Below, in pieces: positions 10,791 through 21,577 of a DNA stretch of 64,000 bases. Source of the stretch: Brassica napus (lineage: Eukaryota; Streptophyta; Magnoliopsida; Brassicales; Brassicaceae); assembly GCF_020379485.1 (NCBI RefSeq), contig NC_063448.1, positions 17,259,726-17,323,725 on the forward strand, given 5' to 3'. Position numbers and translations under genes: made by a program. The notes under the pieces are model-generated. The model was given only the letters and a program-made list of their open reading frames with translations, did not search any database and was not told the origin of the DNA. Positions within the stretch are counted from its first letter, which is position 1. The number at the start of each line of letters is the position of its first letter.

Positions 10791-12773
10791 CAATTCGACG
10801 TATGGAGCTCCGATGATGGTGGTTTCAGGGTCGATGATGCTTCCGGTCTCCCAAGCACCTTCGATCTGCACCGGTGGAGCTTCTTCGAGCAATCATAAGA
10901 AGTTTGAAAACTCACTTTCCACCGAAGAAGAAGATCTAGTTCCCGCCATGGGTTCTTTATAGTTTCGCCTATATGTATTTGTTCACATTATCATACATTT
11001 TGGAGTTTTAAGTTTCAATATATATTTAACTATTAATATTATTGCAGAAGATGAAGTTGATGGTGAAAAAGAGAAATTGATATATGGTGTTTTCAGCATC
11101 ATAGTATATGTGTTTCTTGAGGTATTCCAGTCTTATATCGAACATGTCTAGTCCTTTTGTGATTATTTCAGGTACGGAGTAGGCAGAAGAATGGAGGAGA
11201 GGATGCATGAAGAAAGATGCCATTCTAGAGCGTTTCACGCGGAACAACCAGGCGGAGCAGCCCGAAGATTGTTCCCACAGCAGAACAGCCGAGCGACTGC
11301 TCTCGACAGATAAGGAAACCTCCAAAGTTATTTCGGGAGTTTGCCCTAGCTACCATATTCCTCCTTCTAACCTATCGACGCCTCAATATAAAACACTGCC
11401 CTATCTATTTTACTGGACTACGCTAGTTTTGCAAGAGACAGAGACTTGTATTTTGGATTGCAACTTGTAAGGGAGAAGACTTCATCTCTCGCCTAGAGAA
11501 GATTATCATGAACCCTTGTTTCTTATTTTATCATATGCAGTATTATTCAAAAATATTGTCTTTGAAATCTTGCATTATGATCGAGTAGTCGGCTAGCTCG
11601 CCTAGGGTATTAGGGTGTTGATTTTACGAGCTAAACATAGATAAGCGATTCTCTTGTGTCTTCATTTATATAGCTCTTATTGCTTGCATTAATCTGATCA
11701 CTTAATGTTTGAACTTAAGTTTAATCACCTCGCTAACCGTGTAGGAGATGACTTGACATATTATGAATGAGCTTAGTAATCCTAATCAGCGAAAGTAGAT
11801 ATTAGGGTATTAAGTGAACTTATCGGACTTGATCTCTAAGGCTTGCCATCGCATCTTGTTCCAAGCGAAAGCTTAGGCAGCGAGATCGATTCGCAAAGGG
11901 AGCAGCACCATGACAGTGGGCTGATTCAGTGGAGCAATCCGAGTTCTAGATGGTTTCTTATTGCGCTTGAATAATTGTTTGGCTCAATATCAGCACCCAA
12001 TGAATTACCCTAGGCTAGCTTCTTGTTTAAATCGAATTCAACCTCTTGTTACTTGTTTCTACGTCATCATTGAAATCAAAACTCATTATTGTTCTTAGCT
12101 TGATATAGAACTCATAAGGATAAAGTGTGAACTGGTCCTCTGGATTGAATCTCAAATATTACAATTACAACTGTTAAACTTGAGAGTAGCAAGGATTCAT
12201 TTTTAGTGCATCAGAAATCCCCATGTTTTTGTCGCTTGTTGGTGATAAAGTTGAAAAACAAGAAGTGTGAGTTGGTGTTTTCTTTTTATTTACTTTTGGC
12301 ATTAGCATCTTTGATTTGGTGTTTGGTTTTGTTTAATTTTTATTCAGAAAACTAAAGCATTTGTTATGAACTTATGAGTTATAATATTTAGATTCAACAA
12401 CTAAAGCATTGTTTATTTTTAATATGTTTGGAGTGTAACAAAAATAACTAAACTAATGTTTTGATCCAACTAAAATCTTCAACTAACAAGTGTATTACCT
12501 TATTCAGTTCAATCCTCGACTAGACTCACTTACTGATGCGTCATGAAGCTGATAAAGCGTCATGAATCATGTCTTGAAGCGTCCAGGAGCCATATGTCCC
12601 TTTGTAATTCTATGTCACACGGGCCGATCCACAAAGGCCTATATGTTTTGCGGTACGGGTTTGCTAAGCCAGGATCGCAGCCCACGCAGGCCTGACCCGC
12701 CGCGACCCGCTTGAAAACGAGCCCGCTGCGGTACGGAACCAGGCGGGACGGATCAACTTGTTTGACATTCCTA
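10518..12773. mobile_element. Non-autonomous hAT-type DNA transposon
   Basis: The ends are inverted repeats: the left starts TAGGGATGGCAATCAAG and the right ends CTTGTTTGACATTCCTA. The flanks are an 8-bp target duplication with one mismatch, TATGTTAA (10510-10517) and TAAGTTAA (12774-12781), as expected for hAT. Both subterminal regions are rich in GCGGGAC/GGGCC words, typical transposase-binding clutter. No transposase frame is present. The interior holds a (GA)n tract and unrelated DNA (10790-12060) that may be captured sequence. One short frame from 10813 (starting MVVSGSMMLPVSQAPS) has no recognisable relative. Confidence 0.8.
10725..10787. repeat. (AG)n microsatellite
   Basis: An uninterrupted AG run of about 63 bp lies inside the hAT element. 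Reverse frames through it encode only Ser-Leu repeats and are not genes. Confidence 0.95.
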
Positions 12774-13544
12774 TAAGTTAACATGACTAATGACTATTAG
12801 GGTAAAGTGGTAAACTAATAAACATCTCTTAAAACAACAATTCCTAACGTAAAGTTATCTGTGTATCCATCCCATATTCCCATGTCATGTTCTTATTACT
12901 AATTACAGACCTTTAATAGCTTAAAATGACTTGTTAGTTATAACCGATCCGAACATGTTCATAATGGAATAACTACTAAGCTCCACTTGTACTTGACATA
13001 AAACATTGGTTAATTTTACGTATGAATGAGGAAAGAACGTCAACTTTTCTGCTACAATCAGAAAAGTCTGTCTTTTTCACGTTACTTGAAATCATTTATA
13101 ATTCACAACAACAGAAACGTAACGTATTTAAACTTGAATTCAACAAGGGAGAAGAAAATCAGGAATTGGATAAGAAAAGCAAATACGATGCATTCTAGAA
13201 ATATATTTTACATACTAATCAACAATATAATCGTATTTTTCCCAATAAGATAATATATGTGATGAAGATCTTACGTTTACGTTTCCATTAGAATCTCTGT
13301 ATTCCACTTTCACCCACTTGTTAACATTTGCAATACATGTTTAGATGTATATAAAATGTGAAACAAAGCTGGACAGATGCGACTCAATCCCTGCTATCCC
13401 TTTCACGAGAACGATTCCTCTGTAATAAATGTTTAGAAAAGAAATTTCAAAGTCTTTAAACAAAAAAGGGATAGAAGAAAATTCAAAGTCAACCGATATA
13501 CACGAGTCATTTTCAAAATTGATTTTTCTCTCTGGATTTTTTAT
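12774..13544. other. Distal upstream region of BBE-like gene 1
   Basis: No gene is seen. 13130-13330 aligns with 21180-21400: both contain TTGAATTCAAC(A/G)AGGGAGAA, GTGCATTCTAGA or GATGCATTCTAGA, then CTTACGTTTCCAT. This shows that the upstream DNA was duplicated together with the BBE-like genes. Candidate control elements of the gene are therefore here, on the far side of the foldback element. Confidence 0.6.
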
Positions 13545-14335
13545 GGAACATAACTTAGGTTCAGGAGGTGATCTTTAAATTCACATCTTCTTCCAGAACC
13601 AATCAAAATGCCACGTAGATAATTAATTAAAAAAGATTAAATTTATTTAAAAATAACTAAAAAAAATAACGCCAATTTTAACAACGATGATGCTGCTAGC
13701 TGAACCGTAAACCCTAAATCTTAAATTCTAAATCCTAAACCTTAAATCCTAAACCTTAAATCCTAAACTCTAAACCCTATACCCTAAACCCAAATCGTAT
13801 ACCCTAAACCCAAACTGTATACTCTAAACGCAAACCATAAACCCAAATCATATACCCTAAACCTAAATCCTACACCCTAAGCTCAAACCTTATAACGTCT
13901 AGGTTTAGGGTTTGGGTTTATGGTTTACAGTTTGGATTTTAAGTCTAAGATTTGAGTTTAGGGTATACGGATTTGGGTTTAGGGTCTATGATTTAGATTA
14001 AGGTATAGGATTTAGATTTAAGGTTTACGGTTTGAGTTTAGGGTCTAGGATTTGGATTTAGAGTATACGGTTTGGGTTTAGGGTCTAGGATTTGGGTTTA
14101 AGCTATAGGGTTTGGGTTTAAAATTTATGGTTTAGGGTTGAGAATTTAAGATTTTGGGTTCACGGTTTAGCTGGCGGCGTCAGCGTTGTTAAAATTAACA
14201 TTATTATTTTTTTAGTTATTTTTAAATAAATTTAATATTTTTAATTAATTATCTACGTGTAAATTTAATTGCTGGTTCTAGAAACATATGTGAATTTAAA
14301 GGTTCACCCTAGAAGTTTAATCTAAGTTTTGTTCC
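13545..14335. mobile_element. Foldback element with telomere-like arms, copy 1
   Basis: A large imperfect hairpin. The left end GGAACATAACTTAG and the right end CTAAGTTTTGTTCC are inverted, and the outer arms match over about 140 bp (both carry ACGTAGATAATTAATT and TTAAATTTATTTAAAAATAACT). The inner arms are degenerate CCCTAAA repeats on the left (13708-13895) and TTTAGGG repeats on the right (13900-14150). No coding capacity. The TSD is uncertain: TTTTTAT occurs on both sides but is low-complexity. The right end lies 13 bp from the TATA-like sequence and 57 bp from the start codon of BBE-like gene 1. Confidence 0.75.
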
Positions 14336-14347
14336 TTTTTATTTATT

Positions 14348-14353
14348 TTATAA
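14348..14353 (+). promoter_or_regulatory. Likely TATA box of BBE-like gene 1
   Basis: TTATAA 39 bp upstream of the start codon, immediately after the end of the foldback element. The resulting leader would be very short (roughly 10-15 nt), so the true start site may have been altered by the insertion. Confidence 0.4.
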
Positions 14354-14391
14354 GCTAAAATCCTAATAGAGACATCTATCGAGAGAGAAAA

Positions 14392-15978
14392 ATGAAGGAT
14401 ACAGTCTCTGTTTTGTGTCTTGTTCTTTTGGTTTCGGTTTTAGAAGTAGCAGTAGCGAAACCAAACTCTGCAACCTTCATCAAATGCCTTCACGATCGAA
14501 CTAGTCCGAAGAATCCAATCACTGACGCCATCTTCACCCCCCCACCACAATCTCCACCTCTTGTCCTCTTACATCTACCTTACACGAAAAACAAGAGGTA
14601 CTCGAGCCCTAACCAAAACCTACTAGCCATCGTGGTGGCAGAACATGTATCTCATGTTCAAGCCACCGTGGTCTGCGCAAAGACCAACGGTATACAACTC
14701 CGTACCCGAAGTGGCGGTCATGACCTCGAAGCCCTTTCTTACATATCCTCTGTTCCATTTGTCATTCTTGATATGCACAATCTTAGGTCAATTACCATTG
14801 ACGTGTCACGCAAGAAAGCTTGGGTTCAAGCTGGTGCCACCTTGGGAGAGCTCTACGTAAAGATCAAGGACGCAAGCAAAACGCTAGCGTTCCCAGCTGG
14901 CGTGTGCCCTACGGTGGGAGCAGGAGGACACATAAGCGGCGGAGGGTACGGTAATCTCATAAGAAAATATGGAATCACTGTGGATCATGTCGTTGATGCT
15001 CTATTAGTTGATGTCAACGGCAAGCTATTGAACCGAGCTACCATGGGAGAAGATCTCTTTTGGGCTATTCGTGGAGGTGGGGGTGCGAGCTTCGGAGTTA
15101 TCCTCTCTTGGAAAATTAACCTCGTGGAAGTTCCAAAGATCATGACAGTGTTTAGGGTTAACAAAACGTTGGAACAAGGAGGCACTGATGTTCTCTACAA
15201 GTGGCAGCTTGTCTCCACCAAGTTCCCTGAAGATCTTTTCATTAGAGCATGGCCTCAGGTTGTAAACGGAACAAAACGTGGCGAGAGAACCATCGCGGTT
15301 GTGTTCTACGCTCAGTTCTTGGGTCGTGCCGACAAGCTGATGGTGTTACTAAACAAGAACTTGCCTGAGTTAGGGCTAAAACGTGAAGATTGTCACGAAA
15401 TGAGCTGGTTCGAAACGACGCTGTTTTGGGCTGATTACCCTGAAGGCACACCACCGAGTGTTCTTCTAGAAAGACCTACGAATCCAACCTTCTTCAAAAG
15501 CAAATCGGACTACGTCAAGAAACCAATACCTAAAGAAGGGTTCGAGAAGCTCTGGAAGAAAATGTTTGAATTCAAACACACTGTGTGGATGCAAATGAAC
15601 ACTTACGGTGGAGTGATGGACAGGATTCCGGCCAACGCCACGGCGTATCCTCATCGGAAAGGAAACATGTTCAAGGTTCAATACTCTACGACATGGTTGG
15701 ACGCAAGCGAGACAGAGACCACCCTTAGTCTGATGAGGGAGCTCTATGAGGTTGCGGAACCGTACGTGTCAAGTAACCCGAGAGAGGCGTTTTTTAATTA
15801 CAGAGACATCGATATTGGAAGCAATCCTAGTGGTGAGACAGACGTGGATGAAGCTAAGATCTATGGTACCAAATATTTCTTGGGGAATTTGAAGAGATTG
15901 ATGCAAGTAAAAGCAAAGTATGATCCTGAGAATTTCTTTAAGAACGAGCAGAGTATTCCTCCTGTTCGCTTCATGTAG
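14392..15978 (+). CDS. Berberine bridge enzyme-like FAD-linked oxidoreductase 1
   Basis: Secreted flavoprotein oxidase of the BBE-like family, 528 aa, without introns. Residues 1-22 are a signal peptide. The FAD-binding (PCMH) domain spans about 75-250 and has both residues for bicovalent FAD: His110 in RSGGH and Cys172 in VCPTVGAGGHISGGGYG. The BBE C-terminal motif NYRDIDIG lies at about 469-476. Its neighbour at 35240 is a close tandem paralogue of identical length. Together they correspond to the At1g26380-At1g26420 cluster, one member of which (FOX1) oxidises indole cyanohydrin in defence metabolism; which Arabidopsis member each matches cannot be decided here. Odd: residues 50-63 (PPPQSPPLVLLHLP) replace the conserved AKNTTTFLSSYVS because two compensating indels shift the frame locally. 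Most features of a functional enzyme remain, but activity is uncertain. Confidence 0.9.
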   Translation: MKDTVSVLCLVLLVSVLEVAVAKPNSATFIKCLHDRTSPKNPITDAIFTPPPQSPPLVLLHLPYTKNKRYSSPNQNLLAIVVAEHVSHVQATVVCAKTNGIQLRTRSGGHDLEALSYISSVPFVILDMHNLRSITIDVSRKKAWVQAGATLGELYVKIKDASKTLAFPAGVCPTVGAGGHISGGGYGNLIRKYGITVDHVVDALLVDVNGKLLNRATMGEDLFWAIRGGGGASFGVILSWKINLVEVPKIMTVFRVNKTLEQGGTDVLYKWQLVSTKFPEDLFIRAWPQVVNGTKRGERTIAVVFYAQFLGRADKLMVLLNKNLPELGLKREDCHEMSWFETTLFWADYPEGTPPSVLLERPTNPTFFKSKSDYVKKPIPKEGFEKLWKKMFEFKHTVWMQMNTYGGVMDRIPANATAYPHRKGNMFKVQYSTTWLDASETETTLSLMRELYEVAEPYVSSNPREAFFNYRDIDIGSNPSGETDVDEAKIYGTKYFLGNLKRLMQVKAKYDPENFFKNEQSIPPVRFM

Positions 15979-16096
15979 TATAATGTTGATTACTCTTCGA
16001 TCATATAGATACTTATCAAATATCAACAATAATAAGTTATGTTCTCAACAGAAAAAAATAATAATAAGTTATGTGGGCATTGGTAATAGCCAACTA

Positions 16097-16598
16097 TCCC
16101 CTATACTATATTTACGAAGTGATTTATACACATGTCGACACTACAATCATTTTCTCTGAAAAAAGATGGCATGACACTTAAAATAGATGACATGATTTTA
16201 GAAAATAGTGACATGACATCATATTAATTGTTCGATGTAAAATTTCCTTATAAAAATTTAAATATTTTGCAGGGATTTTAAATACGGTAATAAAAATAAC
16301 TCATATATCATCATTGATGTCAATTTTCCATATAAATATTTATTTATGGTAAACTATTAAATATATTAATAATTCATATATCACAATTAAAATAATAATT
16401 TATATGTATATATGTATCACACATTAATAAAAATAAACTAAATAAAGTAACAGTAATCCAAAAAAAAAATTGATAGTTAAATATTTAAACATTATTTAAA
16501 TTTATCCGTTCATCTTCATCATTTAAATTAATAAAAAGATTTTTCAATTTAACTAAAACAAACAAAGTCTCAAACTTATTAGAATTTATATTTATATG

Positions 16599-16638
<40 letters not shown>

Positions 16639-16941
16639 TTTAAAATTAGATGGGAAGATATATATATATAAAATAAATAATCATTAAACACAATAATATA
16701 ACTAAAACTATTTTTATAAAATCTAATTTTATCTTTATTAAAAATTAAATCAAATCAAATTTAAATAATTATACCAAATAAAAAAAATAAGATTACAAAA
16801 ATACGTTTATGATTTTTTGTAACTATTGAAGTTAAAATATAAATTAATAATGTTGAAATATAAATCAAAATTTTCTTTTGAAATAAAAAAAAGTTATGTT
16901 AAAAATTATTATTTCTGCGCGTGGCGCAGGAAAACTCCTAG
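16097..16941 (+). mobile_element. Non-autonomous Helitron 1
   Basis: The 5' end TCCCCTATACTATATTTACG follows an A (16096). The 3' end has the hairpin CTGCGC-gtg-GCGCAG (16915-16929), 8 nt, then CTAG, followed by T (16942). These are the Helitron hallmarks: 5' TC, 3' hairpin plus CTRR, insertion between A and T, no target duplication. 845 bp, AT-rich, includes a (TA)n run at about 16603-16631, no coding capacity. It lies 118 bp downstream of BBE-like gene 1. The DNA just before it (AATAAGTTATGTGGGCAT) matches the 3' flank of BBE-like gene 2, so the insertion postdates the gene duplication. Confidence 0.75.
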
Positions 16942-17093
16942 TTAACCAACAAAACTACATAAATAAAACCAAAACATGTTAAAATATTATAATTCTCATT
17001 CATACTTTTACAATATTAACAAGGAAATGTATTGTAAACAAGCAAATGTATTGGTACACCTACATACAAGACTAAAATACAAATGGTATATTA

Positions 17094-19030
17094 TCCCCTA
17101 TAAATTAATGATGTAGCATTACAACATATTTTGATAGTCACGTGTCATCACTACGATGATTTTTAGAATCCTTAGAAAAATAAATTGGTTCACATAAATA
17201 TATATTATATTTTTTATTAAGCTAACTCTCAAATTGATTAGTAGTGTACCAAAGAATAGTCTTCATTTCCTTAAATAAAAGCTACAAAATTATCTAATGT
17301 GAATAACATATATATGAAAATTAATGATTATGAATAATACATATATGATAACAATTTTTGTATCCTCTTTTTATAAAAAAATATATTATTAAAAGAAATT
17401 AAACAATCACATCAAGCATATAATAAAAAAATAGATTTTTTTATATGTTATATTTTGAATTTTTAAAACGACAATAAATTACTAAAAAATGGTAAAAGTC
17501 TCATATTGAAAATTTTGTTATCAATGGTTTAATTTTTTTGTTCAAGCAAGATACAAATGATCATAAAGCGTATGAATATGAAGTCTCATATTATATATAT
17601 ACTATATAAAATATATAAATATGTTAATTTAAAATTTTAAAAATTTGCAATGAAAAATTATTGAGATCTTATTTTAATTTTAAAATTTGTATTGAAAAAT
17701 CTTACATTAATTTTTTTGTGATTAACTGTTTAAATCTTTGTTACAACAAACACACAAATGTTAATAAAATCATATGAGTAGGAAGTGTCAATAATAAAAT
17801 CATATTGATGTCAATATCACTAAAGTTTAATTATATACCATATAAGCTAAATAAAATGAGTGTTTTGATTTATTTACAAAAAAAAATATGATTGTAAATT
17901 AAAAAAAGGTATTGGTTTTGATTTATGTGCTTAATCTAATGTATATATTTTTATGTATACTAATTATTTTTTAAATATGTGGTTTCTAATATGTTATTTG
18001 ATCATGACAATCCGAGAAATACACTTCTTCAAATCGAAGTAATTTTTAATATTGGAAGCACTTTGCATTTGTATATATATTATTTTATTCATGTTAAATA
18101 ATTTAGTCTTGATATTTATTCCTAAAAAAAGTTTTTAATGAAATATCATGACAACATTTTACTCATTTATTTTTGAGTTTTTTCAAAGGATAAGAGATTT
18201 GATTATTCGTTTAATATTTGTTTCTCCCTAATATCTAGCTATTATAATTGTAAGAATGAGATATTTGAACTATTTATTATAATTTTTCTGGTTTATCATT
18301 TAATAAATCCAACAATTCTTAGTTATGCATAGTTTATATACTATAATGGTAAAATATTATATATTTATTTTATTGGTATATTCTTAAGTAACTAAAATTA
18401 AAAAGCGTAGGTTAATAAAATAAGTAATTTGTTTTATTGTTCTATAATTAGATGATTTTTAGACCGAACTGGTGACCATATACTAGACATACATTTATAT
18501 TTCGAGTCATCACTTATATTCTATAACAACTTGATATGTTAGATTCCCGGTGATTTTCTTCACAGATTTGATTCTTAGATATGTATCTGAAGTGGAATTA
18601 AATTTTACAGATGTAAAATTGACATTTATGTAATTCATCAAATTCATAGAAAAAGTTAAAAATAAACAAAACTCATATCAATGAAACAAAAAGGGAACGA
18701 ATGCAAAATTTTATAGAGGTATAAATTGAAATCACGTATGAAGAGTCAATAATAAATAAATCGAGCAGAAAATCTAATCCCCTTTCTTCATTTTTCAATC
18801 GATGTTGACCATATGGTTTTGGTGATTTGTGTCAGGCGCAAAAGTTAATTTCTTTTTGGCATATGAAGTCTTAAAATAATTAAAATGGGGGATACATTTA
18901 ATAGACCAACATTTGTATTCGTCATTTTACAATCGATAAAATTTTTAGTGTTACAAAATGTTAAAACCATTTAATGAACAAACATTAGCATAAAAAACTC
19001 ATTTGCGCATACGTGCAGATTATCATCTAG
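17094..19030 (+). mobile_element. Putative non-autonomous Helitron 2
   Basis: The 3' end has a short hairpin (TGCGC...GTGCA, 19009-19018 region), then GATTATCAT and CTAG (19027-19030), followed by T. A matching Helitron-type 5' end, TCCCCTATAAATTAATGATG, starts at 17094 after an A and shares TCCCCTATA with Helitron 1. The 3' end is convincing. The pairing with this 5' end is inferred from its form and position. The interior is very AT-rich with no gene. Confidence 0.6.
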
Positions 19031-19098
19031 TATTATAGAATAACTGGGTAAGTTCCAAATCTCTCTAACAGCATTAAAGGGCGGCTTAGATAGAAAGA

Positions 19099-19121
19099 GG
19101 GGGGGGGGGGGGGGGGGGGGG
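19099..19121 (+). repeat. Poly-G tract (23 G)
   Basis: An uninterrupted run of 23 G, directly before the first copy of the CAACCGTCTTGGGCCC repeat. A second run of 26 G lies at 19291-19316. Such runs form G-quadruplexes and are also common sites of sequencing or assembly error. Confidence 0.95.
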
Positions 19122-20067
19122 CGGAGTGCAACCGTCTTGGGCCCAAGGGTCCAAAAAAATGTCTTTACTTTTACAATGTTTAAAAGAAATTTAATAAACA
19201 AAATTAGATTTAAATATTTAGCTAAATTTCGTTATATATTTTTAAATTCTAAATTTATTTTTTAAAATTCTCATGCAAAAAAATAAAATAGGGGGGGGGG
19301 GGGGGGGGGGGGGGGGAGGGGCGGAGTGCAACCGTCTTGGGCCCAAGGGTCCAAAAAAATGTCTTTACTTTTACAATGTTTAAAAGAAATTTAATAAACA
19401 AAATTAGATTTAAATATTTAGCTAAATTTCGTTATATATTTTTAAATTCTAAATTTATTTTTTAAAATTCTCATGCAAAATAATAAAATAACAAACAATT
19501 TTATTAAATTTTATTTTTTAACTATTTTTTAAAAAATGCCAAAAGGCCATTTTTTTCCTGACATTAAACGTTTTTGAACCAGCATTTGGGTCTACGATCG
19601 GGTTTGGTTCGAGTCTTGTCGGGTCCAGGAGTTTCGAGTCTTAGATATTTAAACTTAATAGGATAATTACAATTTGTCGGTTCGAGTTCGGTTCGAGTCA
19701 ACCGTCTTGGGCCCAAGGGTCCAAAAAAATGTCTTTACTTTTACAATGTTTAAAAGAAATTTAATAAACAAAATTAGATTTAAATATTTAGCTAAATTTC
19801 GTTATATATTTTTAAATTCTAAATTTATTTTGAAAATTCTCATGCAAAATAATAAAATAACAAACAATTTTATTAAATTTTTTTTTTTAACTATTTTTTA
19901 AAAAATGCCAAAAGGCCATTTTTTTCCTGACATTAAACGTTTTTGAACCAGCATTTGGGTCTACGATCGGGTTTGGTTCGAGTCTTGTCGGGTCCAGGAG
20001 TTTCGAGTCTTAGATATTTAAACTTAATAGGATAATTACAATTTGTCGGTTCGAGTTCGGTTCGAGT
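19122..20067 (+). repeat. Three-copy tandem block
   Basis: Units begin CAACCGTCTTGGGCCCAAGG at 19129, 19329 and 19699. Copy 1 is short (period 200 bp, ending in the second poly-G run). Copies 2 and 3 are near-identical over about 370 bp and end in TTCGAGTTCGGTTCGAGTCAA. Near identity over the whole unit means recent duplication. The GGTTCGAGTC / GGGTCC words are typical of old plant transposon termini. No gene; the minus-strand frame at 18971-19201 and the plus frame at 19674-19901 are repeat translations. Confidence 0.85.
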
Positions 20068-21410
20068 CAATTTGAGTCCAGGTCGATTCGGGTACTAAAC
20101 AAATATTTAACTTTGAACATTTTTTAGAATTTTCGTATAAATATCTATATATTAGTTATTTTGTAGGATAGTTACTACTGCTTTAATGTGGTCTGGTGGT
20201 ATTTCAATTAGAGTTCGGACCTTATGTTGGGTTCGATTGCAGTTTAAGTTTGATCTTTTTAATGAATTACTAATTCGAAACATCCAACATCGGAAAATGT
20301 TAAATTTGGTAAATAGAAACAGCTATAAATAAGTCATGCTATTTACCTTGAATCAACACTCAAACAGGTTATAATATAGTCAAGACCCATCATTTTTTGA
20401 ACCTAAAACCAGTTAAACCGGGTATTTCGGATGTCCTATCGAGTTTTGGGTTTGGTCGGGTTGGGTCTAAGACCGTGGATCCTATACAACAAGATCGAAT
20501 GGGGTAAAATGACATTTACCCATATCCAACCAATTCTGGTTCAGATTTTTGGATCAGGATAAAATGCTCGGGCCTAGTCACTCCTTTACAGAAATATAGG
20601 CTTAACATTTCACTAAACAGACCATAAAGATATGCAACACAGAGTTAACTAACGCTAAAAGAACAATAACGAGTCAGGAAATCTAGGACTAGAAGTCGAC
20701 ATCTTCGGAGAATCTAGTGGAATTTTTTTTGAATACTATATGATTGTATCCGATCATTACAGAGTAACACTTTAGGCAATTTAGGAATATCACTTTGTTA
20801 CTCTGCACTCTCCAGTCTCCAGTTTACGATCCTGCGTAATCGTTCAGACAATTCAAGATATTTCGGCCGACATGCATGCCAAATCGTAAGGTTTGTTCGC
20901 TGTGTGGTTGTTTACCTAAACAAGGGTCCCCCGTAAACAATCAGTATGAACAAAACACAATGGGCTCTTCGAGTTGTTGTTCATTAATGTGGTTACTTTC
21001 ATTTGAAAGCGAATGTTTATATGTATAAATGTATTTAATGTTGAGGAAAAAAATGATCAACGTTTGCTCTAAGAAAAGTCTATTCCACACTAGGAAAAAA
21101 GTCTGCTTCAGAATTTCACGACAATCTTAAAAAAACATTAGCGTTTTTTTTTTCAGTCATGCAAACACGTAACCTATAAAATTGAATTCAACGAGGGAGA
21201 AAAAAACATCGATTGGACAAGAAAAGAGGAAAATTCAGTGCATTCTAGATTATTATTTTTTTACATAAAAAATGAAGAACATTTAATTACAACTTATTTT
21301 CGATAAAAGGATGGGCATCTTGAAAATATGAATGAAGTCTCACCTTACGTTTCCATGAATAAAATCTGAGTGTATTCAAAACTTTCTCCATTATATCATA
21401 ATTCGATAAT
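20068..21410. other. Intergenic region and distal upstream DNA of BBE-like gene 2
   Basis: 20068-20600 continues the GGGTCGGGTT-rich repeat DNA. 21040-21400 aligns with 13030-13330 upstream of BBE-like gene 1, so it is the ancestral upstream region of BBE-like gene 2, now cut off from that gene by the 13.4-kb retrotransposon composite. No coding region seen. Confidence 0.6.
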
Positions 21411-21577
21411 TGTTATAAATGAATTGGTGGATTTCCATAACCGGCCCATACACTTAGAGAGAGACGGCCCAACCCTAGAGAGAGAAAGGCGGCCGCGAGA
21501 CTTGGAGAGGAGAGAGAGACGACTACAACTTGCCTATTTCCTAATTCGTTTATGTTTATGATTTGTAATATTTCCTA
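21411..21577 (+). repeat. Truncated 5' LTR of Copia element 2
   Basis: Matches the first ~167 bp of the LTR at 34532, up to AATATTTCCTAT, then switches without spacer to Gypsy LTR sequence (TCTCCATCAATCC). Contains GA-rich AGAGAGAG and GCGGCCGC. Confidence 0.9.

Noticed and set aside
10706..10915. Minus-strand frames with Ser-Leu repeats
   Set aside because: Translation of the (AG)n microsatellite.
13708..14150. Chromosome-end or interstitial telomere from a fusion
   Set aside because: Repeats are degenerate, oriented head to head inside an inverted-repeat element, and the pattern recurs in two other places, one with a 9-bp target duplication.
18971..19201. Short frame with poly-Pro
   Set aside because: Translation of the poly-G run; it belongs to the tandem repeat.
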